This document shows, piece by piece, positions 25,314 through 32,844 of a stretch of 53,577 nucleotides of DNA. The notes beneath the pieces are model-generated. The model saw only the letters and a list, made by a program, of their open reading frames with translations, was not told the DNA's origin and searched no databases. Source of the stretch: Oscillospiraceae bacterium (GTDB lineage: Bacteria; Bacillota; Clostridia; Oscillospirales; Oscillospiraceae); assembly GCA_017469115.1 (NCBI GenBank), contig JAFUGY010000068.1:1-53577 (forward strand). Direction: 5' to 3'. Every line of letters begins with the position of its first letter. The stretch's first letter is position 1. The position numbers and the translations under genes were made by a program.

Positions 25314-25354
25314 ATCAAAACCACCGGTTCATTCGTTCAACCGGTGGTTTTGAT
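25314..25354. terminator. bidirectional terminator
   Basis: Perfect 16-bp stem (25314-25329 with 25339-25354) with a 9-base loop and A/T-rich outer ends reading TTTTGAT on both strands. It lies downstream of the minus-strand DUF1294 gene and the plus-strand small membrane gene. Confidence 0.85.
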
Positions 25355-25453
25355 TATCAGGCAGTGACGACATGGCATTATAACAGTGAGATAACTGCAG
25401 TGGCAGCAAAAACTGTATCAACAACAAAAGAAACATAATCCCGTATCACAAGA

Positions 25454-25720
25454 TCAGATTACTGTGCGCAGTAGGAGCCAGGCGGCGAGCTGCAGGATAA
25501 GGATGGCTGGCATGCCGAAGATAAAATACCAGTGCTTTGTCTTATGGCGGAAGAACCACATGCCAAGAATGGCACCGACGCTGCCGCCGAGGACAGCGGC
25601 CAGAAACAGCGTTTTCTCAGAGATCCGCCAGGCATTCTGCCGGGCTTTTTTCTTGTCTGCCCCCATCAGAAAAAAGGCAGTGAGATTGATGAGCAGCAGG
25701 TACACAAACAAAATCGTCAT
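25454..25720 (-). CDS. DUF1294 membrane protein
   Basis: 88 residues with three hydrophobic segments. MGADKKKARQNAWRISEKTL and LGGSVGAILGMWFFRHKTKH are diagnostic of the DUF1294 family, whose function is not known. The ATG is preceded by GGAGGAG. It stands alone and is divergent from the damage-response-like cassette. Confidence 0.9.
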   Translation of the reverse strand: MTILFVYLLLINLTAFFLMGADKKKARQNAWRISEKTLFLAAVLGGSVGAILGMWFFRHKTKHWYFIFGMPAILILQLAAWLLLRTVI

Positions 25721-25862
25721 CGTTTAGCACTCCTCCGGCAGCTTCAGAATCCGCCCGGCAGGGGATATCCGGTCGTTTGGGATGGAGCTGCCCCGTTTAA
25801 AGAAGTATAAAAGATTGTATCATGTGCATAGCCAAAATGCAACGATTTTGAACCTTCCGGAG

Positions 25863-25892
25863 GAGCATACCCTTATCCATAGGGGTATGCTC
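25863..25892. promoter_or_regulatory. long inverted repeat upstream of XRE/ImmA cassette promoter
   Basis: Ten-base perfect arms GAGCATACCC (25863-25872) and GGGTATGCTC (25883-25892), extendable by pairs into the loop. The right arm ends 19 bases before the -35. There is no T run, so it is more likely an operator or structural element than a terminator. Confidence 0.5.
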
Positions 25893-25911
25893 TGAACACA
25901 CAAAAAATACG

Positions 25912-25940
25912 TTGACACGGTTGTTCTCTTGTGCTACTAT
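25912..25940 (+). promoter_or_regulatory. promoter of XRE-ImmA-polymerase cassette
   Basis: TTGACA (25912-25917), 17-base spacer, TACTAT (25935-25940). ACGTTGA overlapping the -35 (from 25910) is mirrored by TCAACGT at 25957-25963, straddling the promoter and start site. AACGTGTAAAA then recurs near 25959 and near 26128. Confidence 0.75.
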
Positions 25941-26014
25941 ACGAAGTACAGGGAATCAACGTGTAAAAACCTGGGAACAGGAACACGAAAGTGTATGTAA
26001 AGAGAGGAAACAAC

Positions 26015-26071
26015 ATGAGAGTTCCCGATGAGATCTCATTTAAATGCACGAAATTTCAAAAAACAGGATGA
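26015..26071 (+). CDS. micro-ORF 1 (18 aa) in cassette leader
   Basis: ATG 26015 behind GAGAGGAAACAAC encodes MRVPDEISFKCTKFQKTG. Its TGA overlaps the next ATG as ATGA. The good RBS and the coupling suggest it is translated. No family is recognised and function is unknown. Confidence 0.45.
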   Translation: MRVPDEISFKCTKFQKTG

Positions 26072-26136
26072 CGGATTTGAAAGACGCCTTCTGCCAAATT
26101 GTTTGGAAAAAATGGCGGAACGGCATAAACGTGTAA
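26068..26136 (+). CDS. micro-ORF 2 (22 aa) in cassette leader
   Basis: Starts in a 4-base overlap with micro-ORF 1 and ends 37 bases before the XRE gene. It encodes MTDLKDAFCQIVWKKWRNGI plus two residues: acidic start, basic aromatic centre, amphipathic in appearance. It could be a regulatory peptide, a membrane-active peptide or simply a leader. Confidence 0.4.
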   Translation: MTDLKDAFCQIVWKKWRNGINV

Positions 26137-26140
26137 AATA

Positions 26141-26156
26141 CTCTGCTGCAGCAGAG
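26141..26156. promoter_or_regulatory. 16-bp perfect palindrome before XRE gene
   Basis: CTCTGCTGCAGCAGAG, immediately upstream of the AGGAGG of the XRE gene. It is a candidate operator for the adjacent repressor, or an RNA hairpin affecting its translation. Confidence 0.45.
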
Positions 26157-26173
26157 AAAATCAGGAGGACAGG

Positions 26174-26743
26174 ATGGCAGCGACAATCAAGGATGATGCT
26201 CCGTATAAAGACTTTGCTTTGCGCCTTCAGAAGCTGCGGAAGGATGCAAAGATGACGCGCGCGGAACTGGGGGAAAAGATCGGTGTGGCCGGGCGATCCA
26301 TCATCAACTATGAAAACGGCGAGCGAATCCCCTTTGGGGACACCTGCGTGAAGATGGCGCAGGTATTCGGCATCTCAACGGATGAATTACTGGGAGTTGA
26401 AAACCCGGAAGTAGAGATGGCAAAGGCAAGAGCGATTGACGAAATGGGCCGGATTTACGGCAGCACGGCGGCAAATTCCGCTCAGGCCTATCTGGACGGG
26501 ACGAATGCCCTGCTTGCCGGCGGTACGCTCTCGGCAGAGGACCAGCTGGACTTTATAGCAGTCATGCGCAAAGTGCTGGTGGATGCCGAGATTCGCGCCA
26601 AGGAGAAGTTTACCCCCAACAAGTTCCGCACGCCGGAGTGGAAGATGCGCACGGAAGGAATGCGAAAAGCGGCGGACGATGCAATGCGTGCATCTGACGC
26701 AGAGCAGGCGGAGAGGTCCGATCTATCCGAAGAGAATGCATAA
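26174..26743 (+). CDS. XRE-family repressor, partner of ImmA/IrrE-like protease
   Basis: 189 residues; ATG 26174 with AGGAGG five bases upstream. The helix-turn-helix occupies about residues 16-72 (LRKDAKMTRAELGEKIGVAG, RSIINYENGERIP). The C-terminal part is long, charged and helical, with a Lys/Arg/Asp-rich tail. Adjacent XRE-ImmA/IrrE pairs are known repressor/anti-repressor systems (ImmR-ImmA of ICEBs1, DdrO-PprI/IrrE of Deinococcus), in which the protease cleaves the repressor after DNA damage. By position this is the likely repressor of the cassette; its operators may be the palindromes upstream. Confidence 0.85.
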   Translation: MAATIKDDAPYKDFALRLQKLRKDAKMTRAELGEKIGVAGRSIINYENGERIPFGDTCVKMAQVFGISTDELLGVENPEVEMAKARAIDEMGRIYGSTAANSAQAYLDGTNALLAGGTLSAEDQLDFIAVMRKVLVDAEIRAKEKFTPNKFRTPEWKMRTEGMRKAADDAMRASDAEQAERSDLSEENA

Positions 26744-26767
26744 GGGCGTGCGTTTGAGGCAGACGAA

Positions 26768-27508
26768 ATGCGGATAGAAGTTTTGAAGAAGATGGATCGG
26801 ATTGCCAAAGCGGCAGCTTCCCGGGATCCGGATGATCTTCTGGCGTATATGGGGTATGTGTTTATCGATCCCGGCAACTCGGTGGATGGGTTTATCATGC
26901 GCCGGAAGGGAACGACATACTACGGCGTCAGCCGGAATCTGACCGGGAAGAAATACGATTTTGGGGTGATGCACGAGGGCTTTCACGGCCTTTGCGGGCA
27001 TCTGGATTTCCCAGGGTTCCTGAACGGAGCCGGGGCACACACGGATATAGGATCCTTCAGCGATTTTCATCTGGTGGCCAGTACTGAAAGGGATGCGAAT
27101 ATCGGCGCGGCGGACTTTGTGGTCGACACCGAGGCGGTTCTCGACATGATGGGGTATGACAATGCCGATGTGGTAGCCTACCGGGCAAGCGTGGAGTCGT
27201 TTGAGCAGGCAGTGCGCGATTATAAGCGGCATTACAGCATTGTGCGCCTCAACGGCTCGCCGGAGGGCAGAGTGCGCCGGATGGAGGCATATCAGCAGGA
27301 GCTCGCGCGGATGTATGAAGAGTTGCAGGAGCAGGCACGGGATATCCGGCATGGAGGCTGCTGTCTGACGAAGGGTGAAATGGCGCAGGAAGCATGTGTG
27401 CCGGCGTATATTATCGATTTCAAGCTGGAAGCGCTGGAAGTGCGCGGCTATGATGTTTCGGGCATCGAGCTGCCGACGTTTGACAAGGTGTTCAGCCGCT
27501 GGCAGTGA
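26768..27508 (+). CDS. ImmA/IrrE-family metalloendopeptidase
   Basis: 246 residues. Zinc motif HEGFH at residues 69-73 (HExxH), followed by ERDANIGAADF near residue 107, where this family has a conserved Glu and ExxAN. Expected to cleave the neighbouring XRE repressor and so switch on the downstream polymerase genes. The C-terminal about 100 residues (long helix, then CCLTKGEMAQEACVP) go beyond the minimal protease and may be a sensor or docking region. It is 24 bases after the XRE gene and 32 before the polymerase gene, clearly one operon. Confidence 0.88.
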   Translation: MRIEVLKKMDRIAKAAASRDPDDLLAYMGYVFIDPGNSVDGFIMRRKGTTYYGVSRNLTGKKYDFGVMHEGFHGLCGHLDFPGFLNGAGAHTDIGSFSDFHLVASTERDANIGAADFVVDTEAVLDMMGYDNADVVAYRASVESFEQAVRDYKRHYSIVRLNGSPEGRVRRMEAYQQELARMYEELQEQARDIRHGGCCLTKGEMAQEACVPAYIIDFKLEALEVRGYDVSGIELPTFDKVFSRWQ

Positions 27509-27540
27509 AAAGCTGACGGATAAGACGGGAGGCGAAGGGC

Positions 27541-28938
27541 ATGGCGACGTATCTTGCCATCGACATGAAAAGCTTTTATGCCTCCGTGGAGTGTGTTTAC
27601 CGGGGTCTGGACCCGCTGAAGGCGGATCTGCTGGTGGCGGACGAGACCCGCAGCGACCAGACGATCTGTCTTGCCGTCTCTCCAAACCTGAAAGCCAAGG
27701 GGGTGCCGAGCAGACCGCGGCTCTTTGAAGCCAAGCAGGCCATCAACCGCTGGGAGAAGGAGAACTGCAAACGAATCTCCTATCTCATTGCCGTGCCGCG
27801 CATGGCGGAGTATGAGCGGGTGTCGGCACGGATTTATTCCGTATTTCTGAAGTACGCCGCTGCGGATGACATCCATGTTTACAGCATCGACGAATGCTTC
27901 ATCCATTGCGACCCGTATCTCTTTGCCTATCGGGTGGAAGCGGCTGCCATCGGCGTCGAGCCTGCCCGCCTCATGGCCATGACGATGCTTCAGGATGTGC
28001 TTGCCGTCACGGGGATTACCGCAACCGTCGGCATCGGCACGAACCTTTATCTCGCCAAGGTGGCGATGGATATTGTAGCGAAAAAGTCGCCGCCGGATCG
28101 GAACGGTGTGCGCATTGCGGAACTGAATGAAGAGAGTTACCGCTATCTCCTTTGGAATCACCAGCCGCTGACGGACTTCTGGCAGATCGGCCCGGGCAAG
28201 GCTGCCCGCCTCCAGAAGGAAGGTCTTTTCACTATGGGGGAGGTTGCGGCACGGTCACAGATTGATGAGGAATGGTTTTACCGCGCCTTCGGCATCGACG
28301 GAGAGATTCTGATTGACCATGCCTGGGGCAGGGAATGCGTCACCATGGCGGATATCAAGGGCTATCAGGCCGACGGCCACAGCCTCTCCAACGGGCAGGT
28401 TCTTCCGCGCCCCTATGCCTATGAGGAGGCGAGGAATGTTTTCCTTGAGATGATTGATGTGCTCTGTGCCGACATGTTCCGAAAAAAACTGGTTGCCCCG
28501 GCTTTTACATGGTGGGTATCGTATGACTATAAGAGCCTGGAAAAGTTGACGGATTATGACGGCAGGGTGACGCTGGATTTCTACGGCAGGCTGCACCCCG
28601 TGCACAGCAACGGCACGGCACGCATGCGCATGAAGACGAACAGCCCCTGCCAGGTGGCGGAGGCACTTGCCGCCCAGTTCGATGCGAAGACGGACCACCG
28701 CCTGCTCTACCGCAGGCTTGGTATCTGCGCGGAAGATGTGGCTGCGGCGGAAGGTGCCTTTCTTCAGATGGATCTGTTTACCGACTATTCCGCGCTGGCA
28801 AGGGAGAAGGCCGTGCGGGAGGCCATGCAGTCGGTGCGCATCAAGTATGGAGCAAACGCGCTTTTTACCGGCAAAAACCTGCAGGAAGGCGCAACAACAC
28901 TGGAAAGAAATCTGCAGATCGGCGGGCACCGGGCCTGA
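27541..28938 (+). CDS. Y-family DNA polymerase, UmuC/UvrX-like
   Basis: Translesion polymerase of 465 residues. The first catalytic block is AIDMKSFYASVE (Asp8); the second is YSIDECF with Asp117 and Glu118. The little-finger helix-hairpin-helix is seen as QIGPGKAARLQKEGLFTMGE. It resembles the YqjW/UvrX branch carried by Bacillus phages and mobile elements, which works with YolD-like proteins, rather than housekeeping DinB. Its neighbours, an ImmA/IrrE protease and a YolD-like protein, support damage-induced mutagenic repair. GGGAGG precedes the ATG. Confidence 0.92.
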   Translation: MATYLAIDMKSFYASVECVYRGLDPLKADLLVADETRSDQTICLAVSPNLKAKGVPSRPRLFEAKQAINRWEKENCKRISYLIAVPRMAEYERVSARIYSVFLKYAAADDIHVYSIDECFIHCDPYLFAYRVEAAAIGVEPARLMAMTMLQDVLAVTGITATVGIGTNLYLAKVAMDIVAKKSPPDRNGVRIAELNEESYRYLLWNHQPLTDFWQIGPGKAARLQKEGLFTMGEVAARSQIDEEWFYRAFGIDGEILIDHAWGRECVTMADIKGYQADGHSLSNGQVLPRPYAYEEARNVFLEMIDVLCADMFRKKLVAPAFTWWVSYDYKSLEKLTDYDGRVTLDFYGRLHPVHSNGTARMRMKTNSPCQVAEALAAQFDAKTDHRLLYRRLGICAEDVAAAEGAFLQMDLFTDYSALAREKAVREAMQSVRIKYGANALFTGKNLQEGATTLERNLQIGGHRA

Positions 28939-28988
28939 AGAAAGGCTCTGCTCCTGCTGCTCGGTGGGGACAGGGAAAGGAGAAACAG

Positions 28989-29519
28989 ATGATCGGTGCG
29001 ATGCCGATGCCGAAGGATTTTGCCTATCGGGATGTTTTGCTGCGGGGCGAGCCGCGGCATCACCCCTGTGATGACTTTCGAAAGAAGCATCCGTCCATGG
29101 CTCCGGGCAAACGGGCGAAGATCTTTTCTCCCTTTGCAGCACTCAAAGGCTTTGAAGACGGGATTGAGGCCAAGCGGGTGGAATATGAGCCCCGGCGGGA
29201 GCTGACGGAAGGAGAGATTGAGGAGCTGGACAGGCGCCTGAACATTCTCTGGCAACTGACGCGAAACAGCGTGTTGGCAAGGAAAAACCGCATCACGGTA
29301 TCCGTCAGGGTTTTCATCCCATGCAGCGACCGCAACAGCGATGCCTACGGATCGCTTGGCCAATACCATACGGTGACGGGCAGAGTCACACAGGTGAACA
29401 ACTGCTTTCTCCGTCTGGACGAGCGGAAGATCTTTCTCAAAGATATCCTCTCCATCGAAAGCGGAGAGAGAATGGACGGGAGAGCGCTCTTTGAGGCATT
29501 CTGGGTGGACGGTGCATGA
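28989..29519 (+). CDS. YolD-like family protein
   Basis: 176 residues after AAAGGAG, 50 bases behind the polymerase gene. The N-terminal FSPFAALKGFEDGIEAKRVEYEPRREL region and the C-terminal small beta domain (GRVTQVNNCFLRLDERKIFLKDILSI) match the YolD-like family, structurally WYL/SH3-like partners that accompany UvrX-type polymerases. Proposed to act as a polymerase accessory subunit comparable to UmuD; the mechanism is not established. The start could be one of the later Met residues at 29001 or 29007. Confidence 0.85.
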   Translation: MIGAMPMPKDFAYRDVLLRGEPRHHPCDDFRKKHPSMAPGKRAKIFSPFAALKGFEDGIEAKRVEYEPRRELTEGEIEELDRRLNILWQLTRNSVLARKNRITVSVRVFIPCSDRNSDAYGSLGQYHTVTGRVTQVNNCFLRLDERKIFLKDILSIESGERMDGRALFEAFWVDGA

Positions 29520-29596
29520 AGAAAACCGGACAGCAAACTTTAGGCGCTTATGCAGCCATATGCTTTCATCTCCAATGCCGCTGGCGGAGAATGTGA
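29516..29596 (+). CDS. possible 26-aa terminal micro-ORF of cassette
   Basis: ATGA overlap with the YolD stop opens a frame starting MKKTGQQTLGAYAAICFH and ending at 29596, before a strong terminator at 29663. No homologue is recognised. It may be chance. Confidence 0.25.
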   Translation: MKKTGQQTLGAYAAICFHLQCRWRRM

Positions 29597-29662
29597 GAGA
29601 AGCTCTAAGGCAGTTGTGCGTTAAACCGACTGGCGCGGCATAAATCGTTTACGGCATGATAC

Positions 29663-29699
29663 AATAAACATCCACCCGCTTGGCGGGTGGATGTTTATT
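29663..29699. terminator. bidirectional terminator after polymerase cassette
   Basis: Perfect 17-bp stem (29663-29679 with 29683-29699), loop TTG, outer sequence AATAAACA/TGTTTATT. It lies between the plus-strand cassette and the minus-strand SGNH-like gene ending at 29704. Confidence 0.9.
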
Positions 29700-29703
29700 G
29701 TGA

Positions 29704-30531
29704 TTATCGCGGGATGGCGTGCGTTCGAAGATAGCGAAGGAATACTTCCAAGCCGGCGCGGTTGAGCGTTTTTCCGTTGGAAGAAGCATAGCGTGCATAG
29801 AGCTGAACGCTTTCACTGAGATCTTCCTGCACATTGAGGAAGTAGGATTGTGTATCACGGCAGACAAGCTGAACCCAGTCATTGCCGTCACTGATGCGGG
29901 TAACAGTCAAACCGTCACTTCCGTTATAGCCCGGGATGATGGACGGCAGACCGCAGCAGATGATCAGAGTGTCGGGGCTTGCAGATTTAATCTCGTTGAC
30001 AAGATTGTCATAGTAGGTGATAAAGGTGTTTTCATCCACATTGGCAAGCCCGTCTTCTCCGATGGCAATTACCATGATATCGGGTTTGGAGATCATGGCT
30101 GCGCTGACAGGAGATATTTCACTGCCGTCATTTGGATAGCGGATCACGGCATTAGGCAGATTCTCCATTTTCAGGCTGCCGGTGGGGGAACCCCACACTT
30201 GGTTGCTGTTGATCAGACCAAGATCCCGAAGGCCGATATAGGTGCTGTCGACCAGAAAAACCATTCGGTTGACATAACTATCACCTCCGTCTGCTGTTTC
30301 ACCCAGAAGATGTAGAGCACCGCGGGAATTTCCGCTTCCGAGAGCACCGGAGGAGAGATCCGCTGCCGCCGTTTCAGCCGTGTTGTAAAGCGAATAGTCA
30401 TAAGACTGGTCCGGCGCTTTATATCGGCGAAACATGACGAATATCATACCGACTGCAACAAAGACCAGACAAATCACAATGCCCAGAGCCCAGACCAGAT
30501 TTTTCAGTGTCGTAATTTTGTTCGTATTCAT
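29704..30531 (-). CDS. membrane-anchored SGNH/GDSL-like protein, active site partly degenerate
   Basis: 275 residues: an N-terminal membrane anchor (about residues 11-35, extracellular remainder) and a domain with the layout of SGNH hydrolases. Block I is FLVDSTYIGL (GDS-like, possible Ser nucleophile), block III is IAIGEDGLANV instead of GxND, and block V is SNGKTLNRAG, where an active enzyme has DGxHLN. The catalytic His is therefore not evident. It may act on cell-wall acyl groups or be a non-catalytic binding relative. It has a weak RBS and probably sits in a unit with the EF-G-like gene. Confidence 0.65.
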   Translation of the reverse strand: MNTNKITTLKNLVWALGIVICLVFVAVGMIFVMFRRYKAPDQSYDYSLYNTAETAAADLSSGALGSGNSRGALHLLGETADGGDSYVNRMVFLVDSTYIGLRDLGLINSNQVWGSPTGSLKMENLPNAVIRYPNDGSEISPVSAAMISKPDIMVIAIGEDGLANVDENTFITYYDNLVNEIKSASPDTLIICCGLPSIIPGYNGSDGLTVTRISDGNDWVQLVCRDTQSYFLNVQEDLSESVQLYARYASSNGKTLNRAGLEVFLRYLRTHAIPR

Positions 30532-30542
30532 GTTCCCATAGT

Positions 30543-30576
30543 ATTACTTCGGCATTGTGAAGAATGCCGAAGTAAT
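30543..30576 (-). terminator. hairpin between EF-G-like and SGNH-like genes
   Basis: Perfect 14-bp stem ATTACTTCGGCATT / AATGCCGAAGTAAT with a 6-base loop. No T run; probably partial terminator or mRNA processing structure. Confidence 0.5.
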
Positions 30577-30591
30577 GAAAACGATATTGAT

Positions 30592-32589
30592 TTATTCTGC
30601 TTCTGCAGCCTTTGCCTCGGCAATCACCTTTTCCTGAACGTTGCCGGGAGCTTCCTGGTAACGGACAAACTTGCAGGTGAAGGTGCCGCTGCCCTGCGTC
30701 ATGGAGCGAAGGTCGATGGTGTAGGTGCTCATTTCAGCCATCGGAACTTCTGCCTCGATGGTGGTCATACCGTCATCAGCAGGCATGGAGCCCATCATGG
30801 TGCCGCGGCGCTTGGAGTTAATGTCGCCGATGATAGCGCCTTGATATTCATCCGGAATGGTGACGAACAGCTGGCCGATCGGCTCAAGAATCGTCGGCTT
30901 TGCCTTGGGAATACCATCCTGGTAAGCAAGGCGGGCAGCCGTCTGGAAGGCCATATCGTTGGAGTCAACCGGGTGGTAGGAGCCATCATACAGAGTGGCT
31001 TTCAGGCCGACAAGGGGATACCCTGCGAGAACGCCCTTCTGAACTGCATTGCGCAGACCCTTTTCAACGGACGGGAAGAAGTTTTTCGGAACGGAACCGC
31101 CGAATACTTCTTCTGCGAAGATCATGTCATCCTGCTCTTCCTGCGGCTCGAAACGAATCCAAACATCACCGAACTGGCCGCTGCCGCCGGACTGCTTCTT
31201 GTGACGGCCGTGAGCTTCCACCTTGCTCTTGATCTTCTCGCGGTATGCGACGCGTGCGGGAAGAAGCTCGGTTTCCACGTTGTAAAGGCTCTTGAGCTTG
31301 GAGCAGAGAACACCGATCTGAATATCGCCGGCGCCGGAGATGACCATCTGGTGTGTCTCAGGATTGCTGACGACGGTGAAGGAAATGTCTTCCTCGTTGA
31401 GCTTGGAGAGACCGGCAGCAACTTTGTCGTCCTGGCCCTTGGTCTTCGGAGCGATTGCCATGGAGTACATGGGTTCGGGGATTTCGATGGCGGGGAGTTC
31501 CACATCATCCTTGGAATCGGTGAGCGTGTCGCCCGTCTTCCAATCCATCTTGCCGACGGCGACGATGTCACCGCAGCAGGCGTCGGCTACTTCAACGTTC
31601 TTCTTGCCGGTCATGGTGTAGAGACGGCCGAGCTTGTCATTGGAGGAGGCGCGAACGTTGCGAAGGCTCATACCGGCAGCAACTTTACCGGACATGACCT
31701 TGACAAGGCTGTATTTACCGAATTTATCGGAAATGGTTTTGAAGACGAAGCCGACAGTCGGATCGGCTTTCTCTTCCGGAGCGGGACAGTAATCGCAGAT
31801 GCCCTGCAGAATTGCCTCTGTACCGACGTTCGTCATCGCATCGCTTGCGAACACGGGGACGACTGCGCGTTCTGCAACACCGACTTTCAGACCTTCAATA
31901 ATGTCCTTCTCGTCGAGTTCCATCGTCTCGAAGAACTTCTCCATCAGTTCTTCTGTTGCACCGGCAGCAGCTTCCATCAGCTCTGCACGGAGATCTTCCA
32001 CATGGCCTGCATCGGCAGCGGGAACAGCCATCTTGGTGGTCTTGCTGCCATTGGTGGCATAGCAGGTGTTGTGAACGAGATCAATGACACCCTTGCCGTC
32101 GCTCGTGGGGATGGTGACCGGGCAGACAATGCTGCCGTATTTGCCCTTGAGGGCTTCCAGAACTTTGAAGTAATCGCCGTGCTCTTCGTTGCACTTGGAG
32201 ATGCAGAACATCACAGGCTTGTTGGCCGCTTTGAGGTACTTCCAGCAACGGTCGGCACCGACGGAAAGCCCGTCTTTTGCGGTGCAGAGAATCACGCCGG
32301 CTTCCACTGCGCGGATTGCGCAGAGCACTTCACCTGCGAAATCGAAAAAGCCCGGAGTGTCGAGCACGTTGACCTTGCGGCCGGAGAAGGTTACGGGAGC
32401 GATCGAAAGGGAAATGGAAATCTGGCGGCTGATTTCTTCTGCGTCATAGTCGCAGACGGTGTTCCCGTCAGATACTTTTCCAAGGCGGTCGACTGCACCG
32501 GTGACAAACAGCATGCTTTCGGCAAGGCTGGTCTTCCCCGAATTTCCGTGGCCCATCAGAGCAATGTTGCGAATGTTTTTGGTTTCCAT
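30592..32589 (-). CDS. elongation factor G paralogue (EF-G-like GTPase)
   Basis: 665 residues with the full EF-G domain series I-V; GHGNSGKTS (P-loop, residues 13-20), domain IV HKKQSGGSGQFGDVWIRFEP and a domain V end at TQGSGTFTCKFVRYQEAP. It is not the housekeeping str-operon fusA by context. G3 reads DTPGFFDF (residues 77-84), so the catalytic His of DTPGHVD is Phe. G4 reads SKCN (131-134) instead of NKxD. Such His-less paralogues exist (EF-G2-like), with roles in stress or recycling still unsettled. Own promoter at 32660-32688; AGAGAGGAAGC precedes the ATG. Confidence 0.9.
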   Translation of the reverse strand: METKNIRNIALMGHGNSGKTSLAESMLFVTGAVDRLGKVSDGNTVCDYDAEEISRQISISLSIAPVTFSGRKVNVLDTPGFFDFAGEVLCAIRAVEAGVILCTAKDGLSVGADRCWKYLKAANKPVMFCISKCNEEHGDYFKVLEALKGKYGSIVCPVTIPTSDGKGVIDLVHNTCYATNGSKTTKMAVPAADAGHVEDLRAELMEAAAGATEELMEKFFETMELDEKDIIEGLKVGVAERAVVPVFASDAMTNVGTEAILQGICDYCPAPEEKADPTVGFVFKTISDKFGKYSLVKVMSGKVAAGMSLRNVRASSNDKLGRLYTMTGKKNVEVADACCGDIVAVGKMDWKTGDTLTDSKDDVELPAIEIPEPMYSMAIAPKTKGQDDKVAAGLSKLNEEDISFTVVSNPETHQMVISGAGDIQIGVLCSKLKSLYNVETELLPARVAYREKIKSKVEAHGRHKKQSGGSGQFGDVWIRFEPQEEQDDMIFAEEVFGGSVPKNFFPSVEKGLRNAVQKGVLAGYPLVGLKATLYDGSYHPVDSNDMAFQTAARLAYQDGIPKAKPTILEPIGQLFVTIPDEYQGAIIGDINSKRRGTMMGSMPADDGMTTIEAEVPMAEMSTYTIDLRSMTQGSGTFTCKFVRYQEAPGNVQEKVIAEAKAAEAE

Positions 32590-32659
32590 TTGTTGCTTCC
32601 TCTCTCAGTAATATGTGCAATGGGTAAAATAAAACACAGTTTCAACGCGTTACCGATTA

Positions 32660-32688
32660 ATTATACACTAACGTTTTCCCTTATGCAA
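32660..32688 (-). promoter_or_regulatory. promoter of EF-G-like gene
   Basis: Minus-strand TTGCAT (32688-32683), 17-base spacer, TATAAT (32665-32660). Confidence 0.75.
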
Positions 32689-32731
32689 CCCAAAAATGAA
32701 AAAAAGACAAGAGGAAAAACAGAGAACACCC

Positions 32732-32780
32732 GTGCAATTGCACTTTTGCTCTTGCAATAGAGAGTGGAATTCGGTAAAAT
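32732..32780 (+). promoter_or_regulatory. lipoprotein gene promoter with upstream palindrome
   Basis: TTGCAA (32752-32757), 17-base spacer, TAAAAT (32775-32780). A perfect 12-bp palindrome GTGCAATTGCAC lies at 32732-32743 just upstream of the -35. The predicted start near 32787 rules out an earlier in-frame translation start at 32764. Confidence 0.65.
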
Positions 32781-32844
32781 AAAAAACCAATGGTTGGTAC
32801 TTTCAGAAGAGATTTACGGCAGAAACAGGCCGAAACGATGGTGC

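Noticed and set aside
30841-32760. 639-codon plus-strand frame
   Set aside because: Antisense of the EF-G-like gene, which has promoter, RBS and all domains.
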